From the NCBI GenBank assembly GCA_021790385.1, contig JAJYDW010000026.1:1-49975 (forward strand): a DNA stretch of 49,975 nucleotides. The letters are read 5' to 3'. The notes beneath the pieces were generated by a model. It saw nothing but the letters and a program-made list of their open reading frames with translations, was not told where the DNA came from and ran no database searches. A program made the position numbers and the translations under genes. Shown here one piece after another: positions 25,229 through 33,639 of the stretch. Origin of the DNA: Planctomycetota bacterium (GTDB taxonomy: Bacteria > Planctomycetota > Phycisphaerae > WQYP01). Position 1 is the stretch's first letter, and every line of letters starts with the position of its first letter.

Positions 25229-25819
25229 TCAGGACTGTTGCACCTGGGTATAACGGGCGCACCGGACAAGATGATCATTTACCAAGCCCGCAGCCTGCAT
25301 GAATGCATAACAGATTGTAGTACCCACAAACGTAAATCCTCGCGATTTGAGATCGCCGCTGAGCTTATCAGATTCCCGGCTGCGCGTGGGTATGTCACCA
25401 GGTCGCCGGCAATGATGGACTAAGGGGTGGCCGTTGACAAACCGCCAAAGGTAATTATCGAAATTGTCGAATTGTTCTTGCACTATTAAAAAAGCCCGGG
25501 CATTGCCGATGGCAGATTGAATTTTAAGCCGATTGCGGACAATTCCCTCATCCTGCAGCAACCGACGAAAATCATGGGCATTGAATCGAGCTACTTTTTG
25601 CGGATCGAATTGCGCAAAAGCTCGACGATAAGACTCACGCTTTTGCAGAATAATTTCCCAACTCAACCCTGCCTGCGCACCATCCAGCACGAGGAACTCA
25701 AAAAGTTTTTGATCATCGTGCAGGGGTACACCCCATTCAACATCATGATAGGCCATGCTTAAATCGGTCTTGGCCCAAAAACAGCGCCGCGGCTGATTGA
25801 GTAATGAATTGCGGTTCAT
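25229..25819 (-). CDS. tag: DNA-3-methyladenine glycosylase I
   Basis: A 196-residue base-excision enzyme that removes 3-methyladenine from alkylated DNA. The start motif RRCFWAKTDLSMAYHDVEWG (residues 11-30) holds zinc ligand Cys13 and the conserved aromatic residues, and HDVEWG includes His25 and the base-contacting Glu28. FEFLVLDGAQAGLSWEIILQKRE is the conserved helix pair. Near the C-terminus, NDHLVRC supplies the last zinc ligands, His183 and Cys187. All key residues are present. It sits between csrA and a thioredoxin-like gene on the same strand, with gaps that make a shared operon uncertain. Confidence 0.93.
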   Translation of the reverse strand: MNRNSLLNQPRRCFWAKTDLSMAYHDVEWGVPLHDDQKLFEFLVLDGAQAGLSWEIILQKRESYRRAFAQFDPQKVARFNAHDFRRLLQDEGIVRNRLKIQSAIGNARAFLIVQEQFDNFDNYLWRFVNGHPLVHHCRRPGDIPTRSRESDKLSGDLKSRGFTFVGTTICYAFMQAAGLVNDHLVRCARYTQVQQS

Positions 25820-25888
25820 GAGGCACCTGGAGCCATGGGTCTGGTCGGCAGCGCCAGGGACGCCGTTGCGGCGGCGTTACCGGCGTTG

Positions 25889-27004
25889 CTATTTTTTGTG
25901 GAAGAGATATTGGACATCGGCAGCGACCGCCCCTTTGGCATAGCCGGTGATGATATCCACAATAATTCCCCGCCGGTTTACGATAACAGTGGTGGGAAGC
26001 AAGCTGGTGGCGACAGGAAGCGATCGCCCATGGGCTACGTAAAATCCGGTTTTGCGGTAAAGCTGCGGCCACTTCATCTGAGGATGTTGCTCTAAGAAGC
26101 GCCGGACGGTGAGGAGGTTGGCATCTTGAGATACACTTACCAGTTCCAACCCCTTGGGGTGGTACTTGGCGTAGATGGCCGCCAACTCGGGCAATTCTTT
26201 CACGCACCAGGGACACCAAGTTGCCCAGAAGTCGATCACCGCGGGCTTTCCCTTATTGATAAAGGTGCTAAAAACACCGCCATTGAGGGTGGCACCGTAA
26301 AGATGAAATGGGTGCCCTGCCTCCCGGGCGGTAATGCGGCAGGACTGAAGATTGTCGATGCGGCCAGGTGTTGCGGGCGGCATGGCCACCCAAAAAGCCG
26401 TAGACTGTAGATCTCTTTGCAGCTCGGGAGTGGCGGAGCCGCGACGAGCGACCACACTGAGCGTGAGAATCAGTTGATGGGACATGAGTTTTGGATCGAA
26501 TCGCCAGAGCCCATTGATAACGGCGTACTGCTTGGGGAGATTCTGTGAGGCTTGCCACCAGTGCAGCGCGCTTTGCTCGACCAAGGCCCGCGCGCGATTG
26601 GCGGGAACGGCGTTTTTAACACCCTTAGCGATTTTCTCCAAGGAGGACTTGTCGCCCAACAGGGCCAGGGTGGCGGTGGCCAGTATCTCATGCATGTCGA
26701 ATGTGGCCTTGAAGCGCGCGAAGGCCGGCACCTTTTGCAGGCGATGAATATCGCCAACGAGATTTCGGAGAACCACGATAGCCTGGGCCGCAACTTTTTT
26801 GCGATCCGGCACGTTGCCATAGAAATCGGTTGATTTACGCAGCGCGGTCCACTGGCTTTCATCCTTGGACCACGCCTGCCAGAGCCGGCCTTGCGCCGGC
26901 GAGAGAATCATCTGGGCGAGGGCAGGTAGCTGTGCGGCAAAAATAATCATGGCGAGCACAGAGCCACCAACCATGCGGCGTATGAAAAACGATGATCCAT
27001 TCAT
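25889..27004 (-). CDS. Exported TlpA-like thiol-disulfide protein
   Basis: About 371 residues from ATG 27004, with GGAG 9 nt upstream. An N-terminal signal/anchor (RRMVGGSVLAMIIFAAQLPALA) is followed by a helical region of about 190 residues without a recognised family. The C-terminal third is a TlpA/ResA-type thioredoxin fold: PAVIDFWATWCPWCVKELPEL with the active site Cys264-Pro-Trp-Cys267, then LELVSVSQDAN and SLLPTTVIVNRRGIIV with the cis-proline region. Such proteins reduce or oxidise periplasmic thiols, e.g. in cytochrome c maturation. No partner gene lies next to it. Confidence 0.85.
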   Translation of the reverse strand: MNGSSFFIRRMVGGSVLAMIIFAAQLPALAQMILSPAQGRLWQAWSKDESQWTALRKSTDFYGNVPDRKKVAAQAIVVLRNLVGDIHRLQKVPAFARFKATFDMHEILATATLALLGDKSSLEKIAKGVKNAVPANRARALVEQSALHWWQASQNLPKQYAVINGLWRFDPKLMSHQLILTLSVVARRGSATPELQRDLQSTAFWVAMPPATPGRIDNLQSCRITAREAGHPFHLYGATLNGGVFSTFINKGKPAVIDFWATWCPWCVKELPELAAIYAKYHPKGLELVSVSQDANLLTVRRFLEQHPQMKWPQLYRKTGFYVAHGRSLPVATSLLPTTVIVNRRGIIVDIITGYAKGAVAADVQYLFHKK

Positions 27005-27155
27005 CAATACAATCTCCAATCGTTGAGCCCAGGCCGGTGGCGAAGCGCGACGGCAATTCTGATGGATACAAATATAAGAGCTTTGGCGGAAAAAAAGAAG
27101 AGCCGGGGCGGGTTAAAAAGGCCGGAACCCAACCGCCATTGCCCATGATCGCATA

Positions 27156-27185
27156 TCGACAGAATTATCGGGCTGCGGTTATGAT
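27156..27185 (+). promoter_or_regulatory. Promoter for the GH20-PfkB operon
   Basis: TCGACA (27156-27161), an 18-nt spacer and TATGAT (27180-27185) each match the sigma-70 consensus at five of six positions. A start near 27192 leaves a leader of about 23 nt containing the SD. Confidence 0.45.
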
Positions 27186-27214
27186 AATTTTTATTGTCGT
27201 TGTTGGAGTTGATC

Positions 27215-29110
27215 GTGGTTGAATTAGTCCTTATTCCCCGCCCCAAACAGGTATCGCTATCCGGTGGAACCTGGCCATTGCCGGAGGCAGGCACGATTTC
27301 CTTGAACTTCCGTGATGACGCGCTGCGCGTTGCCGCACTGCGATTGCGTGAGATCCTGCCCGGTGATCGCGCCAAGACATGGCATATCGCCACACTGGAA
27401 CAGCCGTTAAATAAAGCCCGGGAAATTCATTTGCGGTTGGATGCCAGCATCAGCCATCCGCAGGGCTACGAGATCCATATTGAAGAAGATGGCGTAACGG
27501 CCCTTGCGGCCACGCCGCAAGGTATGTTTTATGCGGTGGCAACCTTGATACAAATTGCCCGGCAGTCCGGGGAAAAGTGGGCACGCGTCAAAATTCGGGA
27601 TGAGCCGGCGTTTGAACGCCGCGGTTTCTATCACGATATTTCCCGCGGCAAAGTGCCGAAGCTGTCCACTATCCTGACGCTGGTTGATGATCTGGCGGCC
27701 CTGAAAATTAATGAGTTCCAGCTCTACATTGAAAACGTGTTCGCCTTTCAAAAGCACCCGGATATGTATGACGATACGGATGCTTTAAGTGCGGAGGAAA
27801 TACTGGAAATCGATTCCGCCTGTCGGGCCAGGTTTATCGATTTTGTTCCATCGATCAGTTCTCTGGGGCACTTTGAAAAAATCCTGCAACGGCCGGCGTA
27901 CCGGGCACTGGCCGAAGCAGGTCCGGATGCGGATCCATGGTCGTTGTGCCCAACAGATCCAGGGGCCAAAGTGTTGCTTGAAGAAATGTATGCGGAATTT
28001 CTCCCCAACTTCAGCAGTCCACAGGCCAACATCTGCTGCGATGAATCGTGGGATCTGGGCAAAGGTCGCAGTGCGGCCCTGGCGGAACAGATCGGCATTG
28101 GCCGGGTCTACCTTCAATGGGTGCAGTTTTGTGATTCGCTCGTCCGCAGGCACGGCAAACGTATTCAGATGTGGGGAGACATTATCTTGAACTATCCGTC
28201 GCTGGTGCCGGAACTGCCGTCTGATGCCACGGTGCTGGAATGGGGCTATGAATGGGATCATCCGTTTGACAAGGATGCGGCCTTATTCGCCTCGTCCGGG
28301 CGCAGATTTTATGTTTGTCCGGGCACATCATCTTGGAATTCCATAGCAGGCCGTACGGAAAACGCCTTTGCCAACATGCGTGCAGCAGCGGAAGCCGGGG
28401 TGATGCATCATGCAGCCGGCTTCTTAAATACGGATTGGGGTGATGGCGGCCATCAACAGATGCTTTCGGTGAGCTACCTCCCGATGGCCTTTGGTGCGGC
28501 GGTTTCGTGGAATCCGTCGGATACCGCCGACCGGCAGGTCATCGCGGCAGCATCGCTGCACGTTTTTCAGGCGGACTCGGCGGAATTCGGCCGTGCTGTC
28601 GCGGACCTCGGCGATGTGCACAGGCATATTTCCCGTGCGCGTATTCACAATGCCTCGCTGGAATATCTGCTGTTTCGTGAACCTTGGAACCAGACCAAGC
28701 ACCTGGATGGAGTGAAACCGGCCGGACTGATAACGCAACTTAAACGCGTGGGCATGCTGCGCGAAAAAATTGCCACCACCACGCTTCATCGGCTGGATGG
28801 CAAATTGATTCGCGATGAACTGGTGTTTAGTGCCGATACCATTGGGCATGTCCTGGAGCGCACGCAGGCCCGTTTGGCCAAGCCAGCCAAAGAGACCTTT
28901 GAGGTTCAGGCCCGGTTCCGGCGACTCTCGGAGCAGGCCGGTAAACTATGCCGGGATTTCAAGCGACTTTGGGCGGCCCGTAACAGGCCTTCGCAAGGGG
29001 AATCCACTCTGGCGCATTTTTTGGCGGTGCGCCGGGAATACTGGTTCCGAATGGCCAAATTCAAGAAGTCGCGCCGCGGAAAGTCTGCCGTGCAAGATTT
29101 TGAAGTCTGA
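27215..29110 (+). CDS. Glycoside hydrolase family 20 (beta-N-acetylhexosaminidase-type)
   Basis: About 631 residues from GTG 27215, chosen because GGAG (27205-27208) lies 6 nt upstream. It begins VELVLIPRPKQVSLSGGTWPL, the small alpha/beta domain that precedes GH20 barrels. The barrel has RRGFYHDISRGKVPKLSTIL, DLAALKINEFQLYIE and the catalytic Asp276-Glu277 pair in CCDESWDLG; in GH20 the Asp orients the substrate acetamido group and the Glu is the acid/base. No signal peptide is evident, so it would act inside the cell, on imported amino-sugar fragments. A sugar kinase gene follows after 17 nt. The sugar specificity is inferred from the fold. Confidence 0.85.
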   Translation: MVELVLIPRPKQVSLSGGTWPLPEAGTISLNFRDDALRVAALRLREILPGDRAKTWHIATLEQPLNKAREIHLRLDASISHPQGYEIHIEEDGVTALAATPQGMFYAVATLIQIARQSGEKWARVKIRDEPAFERRGFYHDISRGKVPKLSTILTLVDDLAALKINEFQLYIENVFAFQKHPDMYDDTDALSAEEILEIDSACRARFIDFVPSISSLGHFEKILQRPAYRALAEAGPDADPWSLCPTDPGAKVLLEEMYAEFLPNFSSPQANICCDESWDLGKGRSAALAEQIGIGRVYLQWVQFCDSLVRRHGKRIQMWGDIILNYPSLVPELPSDATVLEWGYEWDHPFDKDAALFASSGRRFYVCPGTSSWNSIAGRTENAFANMRAAAEAGVMHHAAGFLNTDWGDGGHQQMLSVSYLPMAFGAAVSWNPSDTADRQVIAAASLHVFQADSAEFGRAVADLGDVHRHISRARIHNASLEYLLFREPWNQTKHLDGVKPAGLITQLKRVGMLREKIATTTLHRLDGKLIRDELVFSADTIGHVLERTQARLAKPAKETFEVQARFRRLSEQAGKLCRDFKRLWAARNRPSQGESTLAHFLAVRREYWFRMAKFKKSRRGKSAVQDFEV

Positions 29111-29127
29111 TAAGGAAATGTGCATTT

Positions 29128-30045
29128 ATGTCATTATTAGTAACTGGGTCTATCGGTATTGATACAGTAAAAACGCCCCGTGGCCAGGTGGGTAATGTGC
29201 CGGGTGGGTCAGCAATTTATTTCAGTTGGGCTGCGGCCATGTTTGGCAAAGTGCGACTGGTGGGTGTGGTGGGTGACGATTTTCCCCGGAGTTTTGAATT
29301 TTGCCTCAAACATCCCAACATCGACATCCGCGGATTGGAACGCCGCCACGGCAGCAAGACTTTCCGTTGGAGCGGTCGCTACGACGCCACCATGAATGAG
29401 GCTCAAACCACTGCCGTAAATCTGAACGTTTTGGCGGAGAAAGCTCCGGCCATTCCCGCCGCATTTGCCGACAGTACCATGGTGTTTCTGGCGGCCACGC
29501 ATCCGGCATTGCAGATGCAATTGCTTGCACAGGTGAAAAAGCCGCGATTAGTGGTGGCGGATACCCGCGATCTGTGGATCAAAAATTATCGGGCGGAACT
29601 GATGAAGAGCCTCAAATCGGTGGATGGCCTGGTGCTCAATGATCTGGAAGCGCGGCTGCTGACGGATAAAGTGAATCTGGTGGCAGCACTTCATGATATT
29701 CGCAAGTTGCTTAAGAAGAGCGGTCCACAACTGGTAATTATAAAAAAGGGCGAGCATGGATGTCTGGCATCATACAGTGGCACTCTGCTGGCGATGCCGG
29801 CATACCCCACGGCCGACGTTATAGATCCGACCGGTGCGGGTGACAGCTTTGCGGGAGGCATGTTAGGCTGCCTGGCGGGTAAGAAAACCTGGAGTCTGCG
29901 CAGCTTGAAAGAGTCGCTGGTGGCAGGTACGGTAATGGCCAGTTTTACCATCGCCGATTTTTCCCTGGGCGGATTGCGCAAGGCTACACGCCAACAAGTG
30001 CGGGACCGGCTTGGCAATATGCGAAAAATGCTTAGCGCTTACTGA
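29128..30045 (+). CDS. PfkB-family sugar kinase
   Basis: A 305-residue ribokinase-type kinase. It opens with LLVTGSIGIDTVKTPRGQVGNVPGGSAIYFSWAAAMFG, the sugar-binding first motif (GGSA), and carries the second signature DPTGAGDSFAGGMLG from Asp233 with catalytic Asp239. AAGGAAA lies ahead of the ATG. It forms an operon with the GH20 hydrolase, so the substrate is plausibly a sugar released by that enzyme; the sequence itself does not name it. Its end overlaps the convergent rpsI by 14 nt. Confidence 0.88.
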   Translation: MSLLVTGSIGIDTVKTPRGQVGNVPGGSAIYFSWAAAMFGKVRLVGVVGDDFPRSFEFCLKHPNIDIRGLERRHGSKTFRWSGRYDATMNEAQTTAVNLNVLAEKAPAIPAAFADSTMVFLAATHPALQMQLLAQVKKPRLVVADTRDLWIKNYRAELMKSLKSVDGLVLNDLEARLLTDKVNLVAALHDIRKLLKKSGPQLVIIKKGEHGCLASYSGTLLAMPAYPTADVIDPTGAGDSFAGGMLGCLAGKKTWSLRSLKESLVAGTVMASFTIADFSLGGLRKATRQQVRDRLGNMRKMLSAY

Positions 30046-30505
30046 ACTGAAACGCCCGACGTGCTCCACGCAGGCCGTATTTCTTACGTTCTTTCATGCG
30101 GCTGTCACGCGTAAGGAAACCGCCGTCGTTGATTGGCTTGCGCAACGCCGGGTCGTAAAGTGCAATAGCCCGCCCCAGTCCTTGAACCACAGCTCCGGCC
30201 TGTCCGGTAAATCCACCGCCATGCACATTGACAAAGACATCAACCGATGTGGATAAATTAACGGCGACCAGAGGCGCACGCACCATTTTCTGATCGCGAA
30301 CTTCGGTAAAATAGCCATTAGCATCGCGATCATTAACGATAAATTTTCCTTCTCCAGCGACTATGCGAACCCGCGCCACCGATGTTTTACGTCGTCCGGT
30401 ACCCAGGAAGAAGACTTTTCCGCCAATCACCACTCTGGAGCGGGTGGAAGCCGCTGAAGGAGCGGCCGAAGTTGCGTCAGTTGTAGGGATTGCTTCGACT
30501 TTCAT
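30032..30505 (-). CDS. rpsI: 30S ribosomal protein S9
   Basis: A 157-residue ribosomal protein contacting the P-site tRNA. The core begins FFLGTGRRKTSVARVRI and ends with the invariant KKYGLRGARRAFQFSKR, whose terminal Lys-Arg reaches the decoding site. An N-terminal Ala/Ser/Thr-rich extension of about 25 residues precedes the core. It follows rplM by 87 nt on the same strand, the widespread L13-S9 pair. AAGGCAGG lies upstream of the ATG. Confidence 0.96.
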   Translation of the reverse strand: MKVEAIPTTDATSAAPSAASTRSRVVIGGKVFFLGTGRRKTSVARVRIVAGEGKFIVNDRDANGYFTEVRDQKMVRAPLVAVNLSTSVDVFVNVHGGGFTGQAGAVVQGLGRAIALYDPALRKPINDGGFLTRDSRMKERKKYGLRGARRAFQFSKR

Positions 30506-30592
30506 GAAAACCTGCCTTGCTATAGAGGTTGATGACCGTTATTTTTCATTAAAATGTGGGAATATTTTTCCACCTTGACACTTCGCTGACGT

Positions 30593-31069
30593 TTACAACG
30601 CCAGTGCTTCAGGGCGCTGAGCCGCATGGGGATGATCCGCATTTTTGTAGCATTTGAGCTTGCGGAGCATCTGCACACCCATGGTAGTTTTAGGCAACAT
30701 ACGCCGGACAGCCAGTTCAAAAACAGTATTGGGGTGCCGGTCCAGCAGATCCCGCATGGAAGTTACCTTGCGGCCGCTGGTATAATAGGTGTAGTAGTCG
30801 TATTCACGCTGTTGGAGTTTGCGCCCGGTGACTTTAATTTTGCTGGTGTTGATCACCACAATAAAATCGCCTACGTCCACGGTGGGAGTATAAATGGGTT
30901 TATGCTTACCCATGAGTCGTACCGCTACCGCGCTGGCCAGACGGCCAAGGGTTTTGTCCGTAGCATCCACCACGTACCAGCGGTTATCGGTATGGCCGAC
31001 ACGCGCCAAGGTGGTTCGAGCTGCTGCTTTAGAAATCCGTCGAATGGGCTTTTCCGCAATTACTGTCAT
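30593..31069 (-). CDS. rplM: 50S ribosomal protein L13
   Basis: An early-assembly large-subunit protein. From ATG 31069 it has 158 residues. The family core is RWYVVDATDKTLGRLASAVAVRLMGKHKPIYTP, followed by GDFIVVINTSKIKVTGRKLQ and AVRRMLPKTTMGVQMLRKLKCY. The N-terminal 28 residues are an extension before the core. The frame is open 37 codons further upstream, but that part does not resemble L13 and I treat it as leader. No clear SD precedes the ATG. A strong promoter lies about 220 nt upstream (31290-31317). Confidence 0.95.
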   Translation of the reverse strand: MTVIAEKPIRRISKAAARTTLARVGHTDNRWYVVDATDKTLGRLASAVAVRLMGKHKPIYTPTVDVGDFIVVINTSKIKVTGRKLQQREYDYYTYYTSGRKVTSMRDLLDRHPNTVFELAVRRMLPKTTMGVQMLRKLKCYKNADHPHAAQRPEALAL

Positions 31070-31289
31070 GGGTAAGGTACTCAACTTAAATTCAACCACA
31101 AAATCAGGCCGGGCGTTTCCACCACCTGGACCATGCTGTTCTTGCCGCATCTTACAGCCTGAAGTGCTTCCGATCGGCATGCGTTACGCAGAGAATCGCA
31201 ACCTGCGTCGCTGCTGTTTTTTCACTTTTGCAGCCCTTATGGCCGCAGATCGGCTGCCTTATCAGGGCGGCCAACCGTGAAAACCTAAA

Positions 31290-31317
31290 ATTCTAACGTT
31301 TCTGTTGGCAATGTCAA
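31290..31317 (-). promoter_or_regulatory. Promoter for rplM-rpsI
   Basis: On the minus strand a perfect TTGACA (31312-31317), a 16-nt spacer and TAGAAT (31290-31295, five of six) make one of the best sigma-70 matches in the window. It would start a leader of about 214 nt, long enough for autogenous control by a ribosomal protein. Confidence 0.55.
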
Positions 31318-31418
31318 ACCTGAGAACGGGGACTGACAGGCCGTTAAGAATTCTAACTTGGTCTGGCGGGGTACCCAAGCATAAGAAGCCTGGAGAAAGT
31401 CCTGGTGGCGCTCCGGGA

Positions 31419-31458
31419 GATTCTATGTAGAATCCTCGAGGGGCAGCCTTCGCTGCCC
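31419..31458 (-). repeat. Two adjacent hairpins downstream of the araB-like gene
   Basis: GATTCTA-TG-TAGAATC (31419-31434) and GGGCAGC-CTTC-GCTGCCC (31441-31458), both with perfect 7-bp arms. They lie about 70-110 nt past the stop of the kinase gene and may end or protect its transcript, but lack a U-tract. Confidence 0.45.
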
Positions 31459-31526
31459 ATGTCCTGGTGAAGTCTCCGTCGATACAGGTCCGTTGGCCTC
31501 CAATGCCGACACTTCTGATGATGAAA

Positions 31527-33206
31527 TTATTTTTGTGCAGTGTTCAACTCTTGTGGGCTGAATTGGCGAAGTTCGTGCATCGTCTTGGCCACGACGGACT
31601 CTTTATCCGTGATGCTCCGATACAGCTCATAGAGGTGGTTGTATGGAGCTACGTTGGCAGGGTTCGGATGATAGACCGGTTCGGTGCGTTGGCGGGCCAT
31701 GGCCCGGATAATTTGCGTCATGCTGGAGTAGCCGGTAGTGGATTCGCCGGCGGCCATGCAGCCCAAAATGGCCGCCCCGAGAGCCACGCTCTGTTGACTT
31801 TCCGCCAGGCTGATGCGGCAATTAAGCACGTCTGCATAAATTTGCATGAGCAGGGGGGATTTTGCAGGCAACCCACCACCGGCCACCAGGCGTTGTACCG
31901 GTACGCCGTTTTCGACCAGCAATTCTATAATCCATCGCAGGCCAAATGCGGTGGCCTCCATCATGGCCCGATAAAGCTGAGCCGGCTGCGTAGTCAAAGA
32001 CATGCCGATGAAAGCACCGCTTAAGTGGCCATCCATCAAAGGAGTGCGGCAACCATTAAGCCAGTCCACCGCCAGCAGGCCGTGGCTGCCGGGAGCAAGT
32101 GCCGCCGCCTGTTGGTTCATCTCTTCATGGGTGGAGCTGACGGTACGTATCAGCCAGGCCAGCGAATCGCCAACGCTGGCCTGGCCGGTTTCATAACCGA
32201 AACTGCCGGGCAAAATACCATCTTCAACCACGCCGGCCACCCCCGGCACATGGTGTTCATGGGAGGAATTTATAATATGGCAAGAACTCGTTCCGATGAC
32301 CATCACCAGCGTATCATTTTCGCTCACACCCGATCCAGGCAGACCCGCATGGGCATCAATGATGGCCGTGCTGACCGGTATTCCGGGCGGAAGCTTTAGC
32401 AACGCTGCAGCCCCGGCGGACAGCAGGCCGGCCCGCTGTCCCGGCGCGCTCAAGCGGCCCGGCATTTTGGCCGCAACCACGTTGGTAAGTTGTGGGTGCA
32501 CGGCGGCGAAAAAATCGGGCGATGGAAAGCCGGCCTGTTTGCTCCAACATCCTTTGTAGCCCGCCTGACAGGTGGATCGTACCAGATCGCGGATGTGGGC
32601 TTCTGGCCAGGGACCGGAGGTGAGCTGCCACACCAGATAGTCTCCGGCTTCCAGCCACACCTGGGCGGCGGTGTAGACCTGTGGGGCTAGTTCCAGCGTT
32701 TCGAGAATTTTTGGAAAAAACCATTCCAGCCCGATCACACCGCCATAGCGGGCCAGCCAGAGTTCGTGGCGCTGTTGGGCCACGGCGTTGAGCCTGTCGG
32801 TCTGATGCTTGGCCCCATGGTGTTTCCATAACTTGGGCCAGGCCAGTGGTAAGTTTTGAAATTGAGGCAGCATGCACAGTGGCGTGCCATCATTGAGTGT
32901 CGGCAGCATGGTACAACTGGTGAAGGCCACACCAATGCCCACGATTTGGTTGGGATTGATTTTGGCGGCTGTTACGGCTGCGTGACAGGCTTGGGCTAAA
33001 TTCAGCAACCAGTCCTGCGGGTGTTGCAGGGCGTAATCGGGCGGAAGAGTTTGGCCGGTGGTGACCAGTGTGCGGTCCATTACGCCGTGGGTATAACGCT
33101 GGTCGGCCTGGCCGACAATATGGCCGGTGGCAATATCAGCAACGACCACTCGCACGGATTCTGTGCCATAATCAAACCCCAAACTGTAACGTTTGTCGTT
33201 AGTCAT
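31527..33206 (-). CDS. araB: FGGY-family carbohydrate kinase, ribulokinase-like
   Basis: A 559-residue kinase from ATG 33206 (GGAG 9 nt upstream). It starts SLGFDYGTESVRVVVADIATG, the phosphate-1 motif with the DxGTxS pattern of AraB. WPKLWKHHGAKHQTDRLN near 130 is typical of ribulokinases, and IDAHAGLPGSGV, IGTSSCHII and DWLNGCRTPLMDGHLSGAF are conserved FGGY regions, with GGGLPAKSPLLMQIYADVLN near the C-terminus. Ribulokinase phosphorylates L-ribulose in arabinose use. No araA or araD lies beside it, so a different pentulose substrate remains possible. Confidence 0.8.
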   Translation of the reverse strand: MTNDKRYSLGFDYGTESVRVVVADIATGHIVGQADQRYTHGVMDRTLVTTGQTLPPDYALQHPQDWLLNLAQACHAAVTAAKINPNQIVGIGVAFTSCTMLPTLNDGTPLCMLPQFQNLPLAWPKLWKHHGAKHQTDRLNAVAQQRHELWLARYGGVIGLEWFFPKILETLELAPQVYTAAQVWLEAGDYLVWQLTSGPWPEAHIRDLVRSTCQAGYKGCWSKQAGFPSPDFFAAVHPQLTNVVAAKMPGRLSAPGQRAGLLSAGAAALLKLPPGIPVSTAIIDAHAGLPGSGVSENDTLVMVIGTSSCHIINSSHEHHVPGVAGVVEDGILPGSFGYETGQASVGDSLAWLIRTVSSTHEEMNQQAAALAPGSHGLLAVDWLNGCRTPLMDGHLSGAFIGMSLTTQPAQLYRAMMEATAFGLRWIIELLVENGVPVQRLVAGGGLPAKSPLLMQIYADVLNCRISLAESQQSVALGAAILGCMAAGESTTGYSSMTQIIRAMARQRTEPVYHPNPANVAPYNHLYELYRSITDKESVVAKTMHELRQFSPQELNTAQK

Positions 33207-33639
33207 AGTAAGTAGCTCCAAACCCGGTTTCGACTACGATATCGCGTTAGTTATTCACTACGGCCATGCAAGCCGCGGGTCGGTTTGCGGCATAGGTGCA
33301 TGACCTGCATAGTGTAACGATTCCAAAACCAACAACAACGCCATGGGCTGATCTCGCCGGAGGGTGTGGGAAAATTTGGCAATGATCGGCCCCGCACATT
33401 TCCACCGGTCTGCCTGAGGCGGATCGACCGTCCGGCAAACGCCTGTTGGCCGGACTGTACAGTGGCAGTGCGGTAATTTAGAGCTATATCGTGTCACTTG
33501 GCTAGACGCAATTGACGCATATTCCCATGATTGCTAAAATCCCCTGTCGGCAAAAAATGGTGGGCGTTCATTTGGTAATGCCTTGACCATTCAAACAGTT
33601 GTGGCGGGCCGAAACAGCGGCACAATACAGGAATTCACC
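33207..33639 (+). other. Divergent spacer between the kinase and sdhCAB
   Basis: About 430 nt between divergent genes. It contains a good promoter facing sdhC (33512-33540). A complete consensus promoter for the kinase was not found on the other strand. An in-frame ATG at 33583 would lengthen SdhC by 19 residues but those residues do not look like part of the anchor. Confidence 0.4.
33512..33540 (+). promoter_or_regulatory. Promoter for sdhCAB
   Basis: TTGACG (33512-33517), a 17-nt spacer and TAAAAT (33535-33540) match the sigma-70 consensus at five of six positions each. Transcription from near 33547 gives a leader of about 90 nt. Confidence 0.55.

Larger units (their letters stand above)
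31070..31526 (-). other. rplM leader and structured spacer after the araB-like gene
   Basis: A 457-nt gap. The part nearest rplM (about 31070-31283) is the predicted leader. Between 31320 and 31460 there are several local inverted repeats: GTTAAGAATTCTAAC at 31343-31357, CTTGG (31357-31361) with CCAAG (31375-31379), a palindrome GGGTACCC at 31369-31376, GATTCTA/TAGAATC at 31419-31434 and GGGCAGC/GCTGCCC at 31441-31458. No T-run follows the last two, so they are not clear intrinsic terminators. Confidence 0.45.

Noticed and set aside
24862..25302. Plus-strand open frame in the csrA-tag spacer
   Set aside because: No domain, no SD, and it runs into tag on the other strand.
31380..31460. Possible RNase P RNA start (a stretch like GAGAAAGTCC) in the araB-rplM spacer
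   Set aside because: The length available is far too small and the other conserved RNase P segments are missing.
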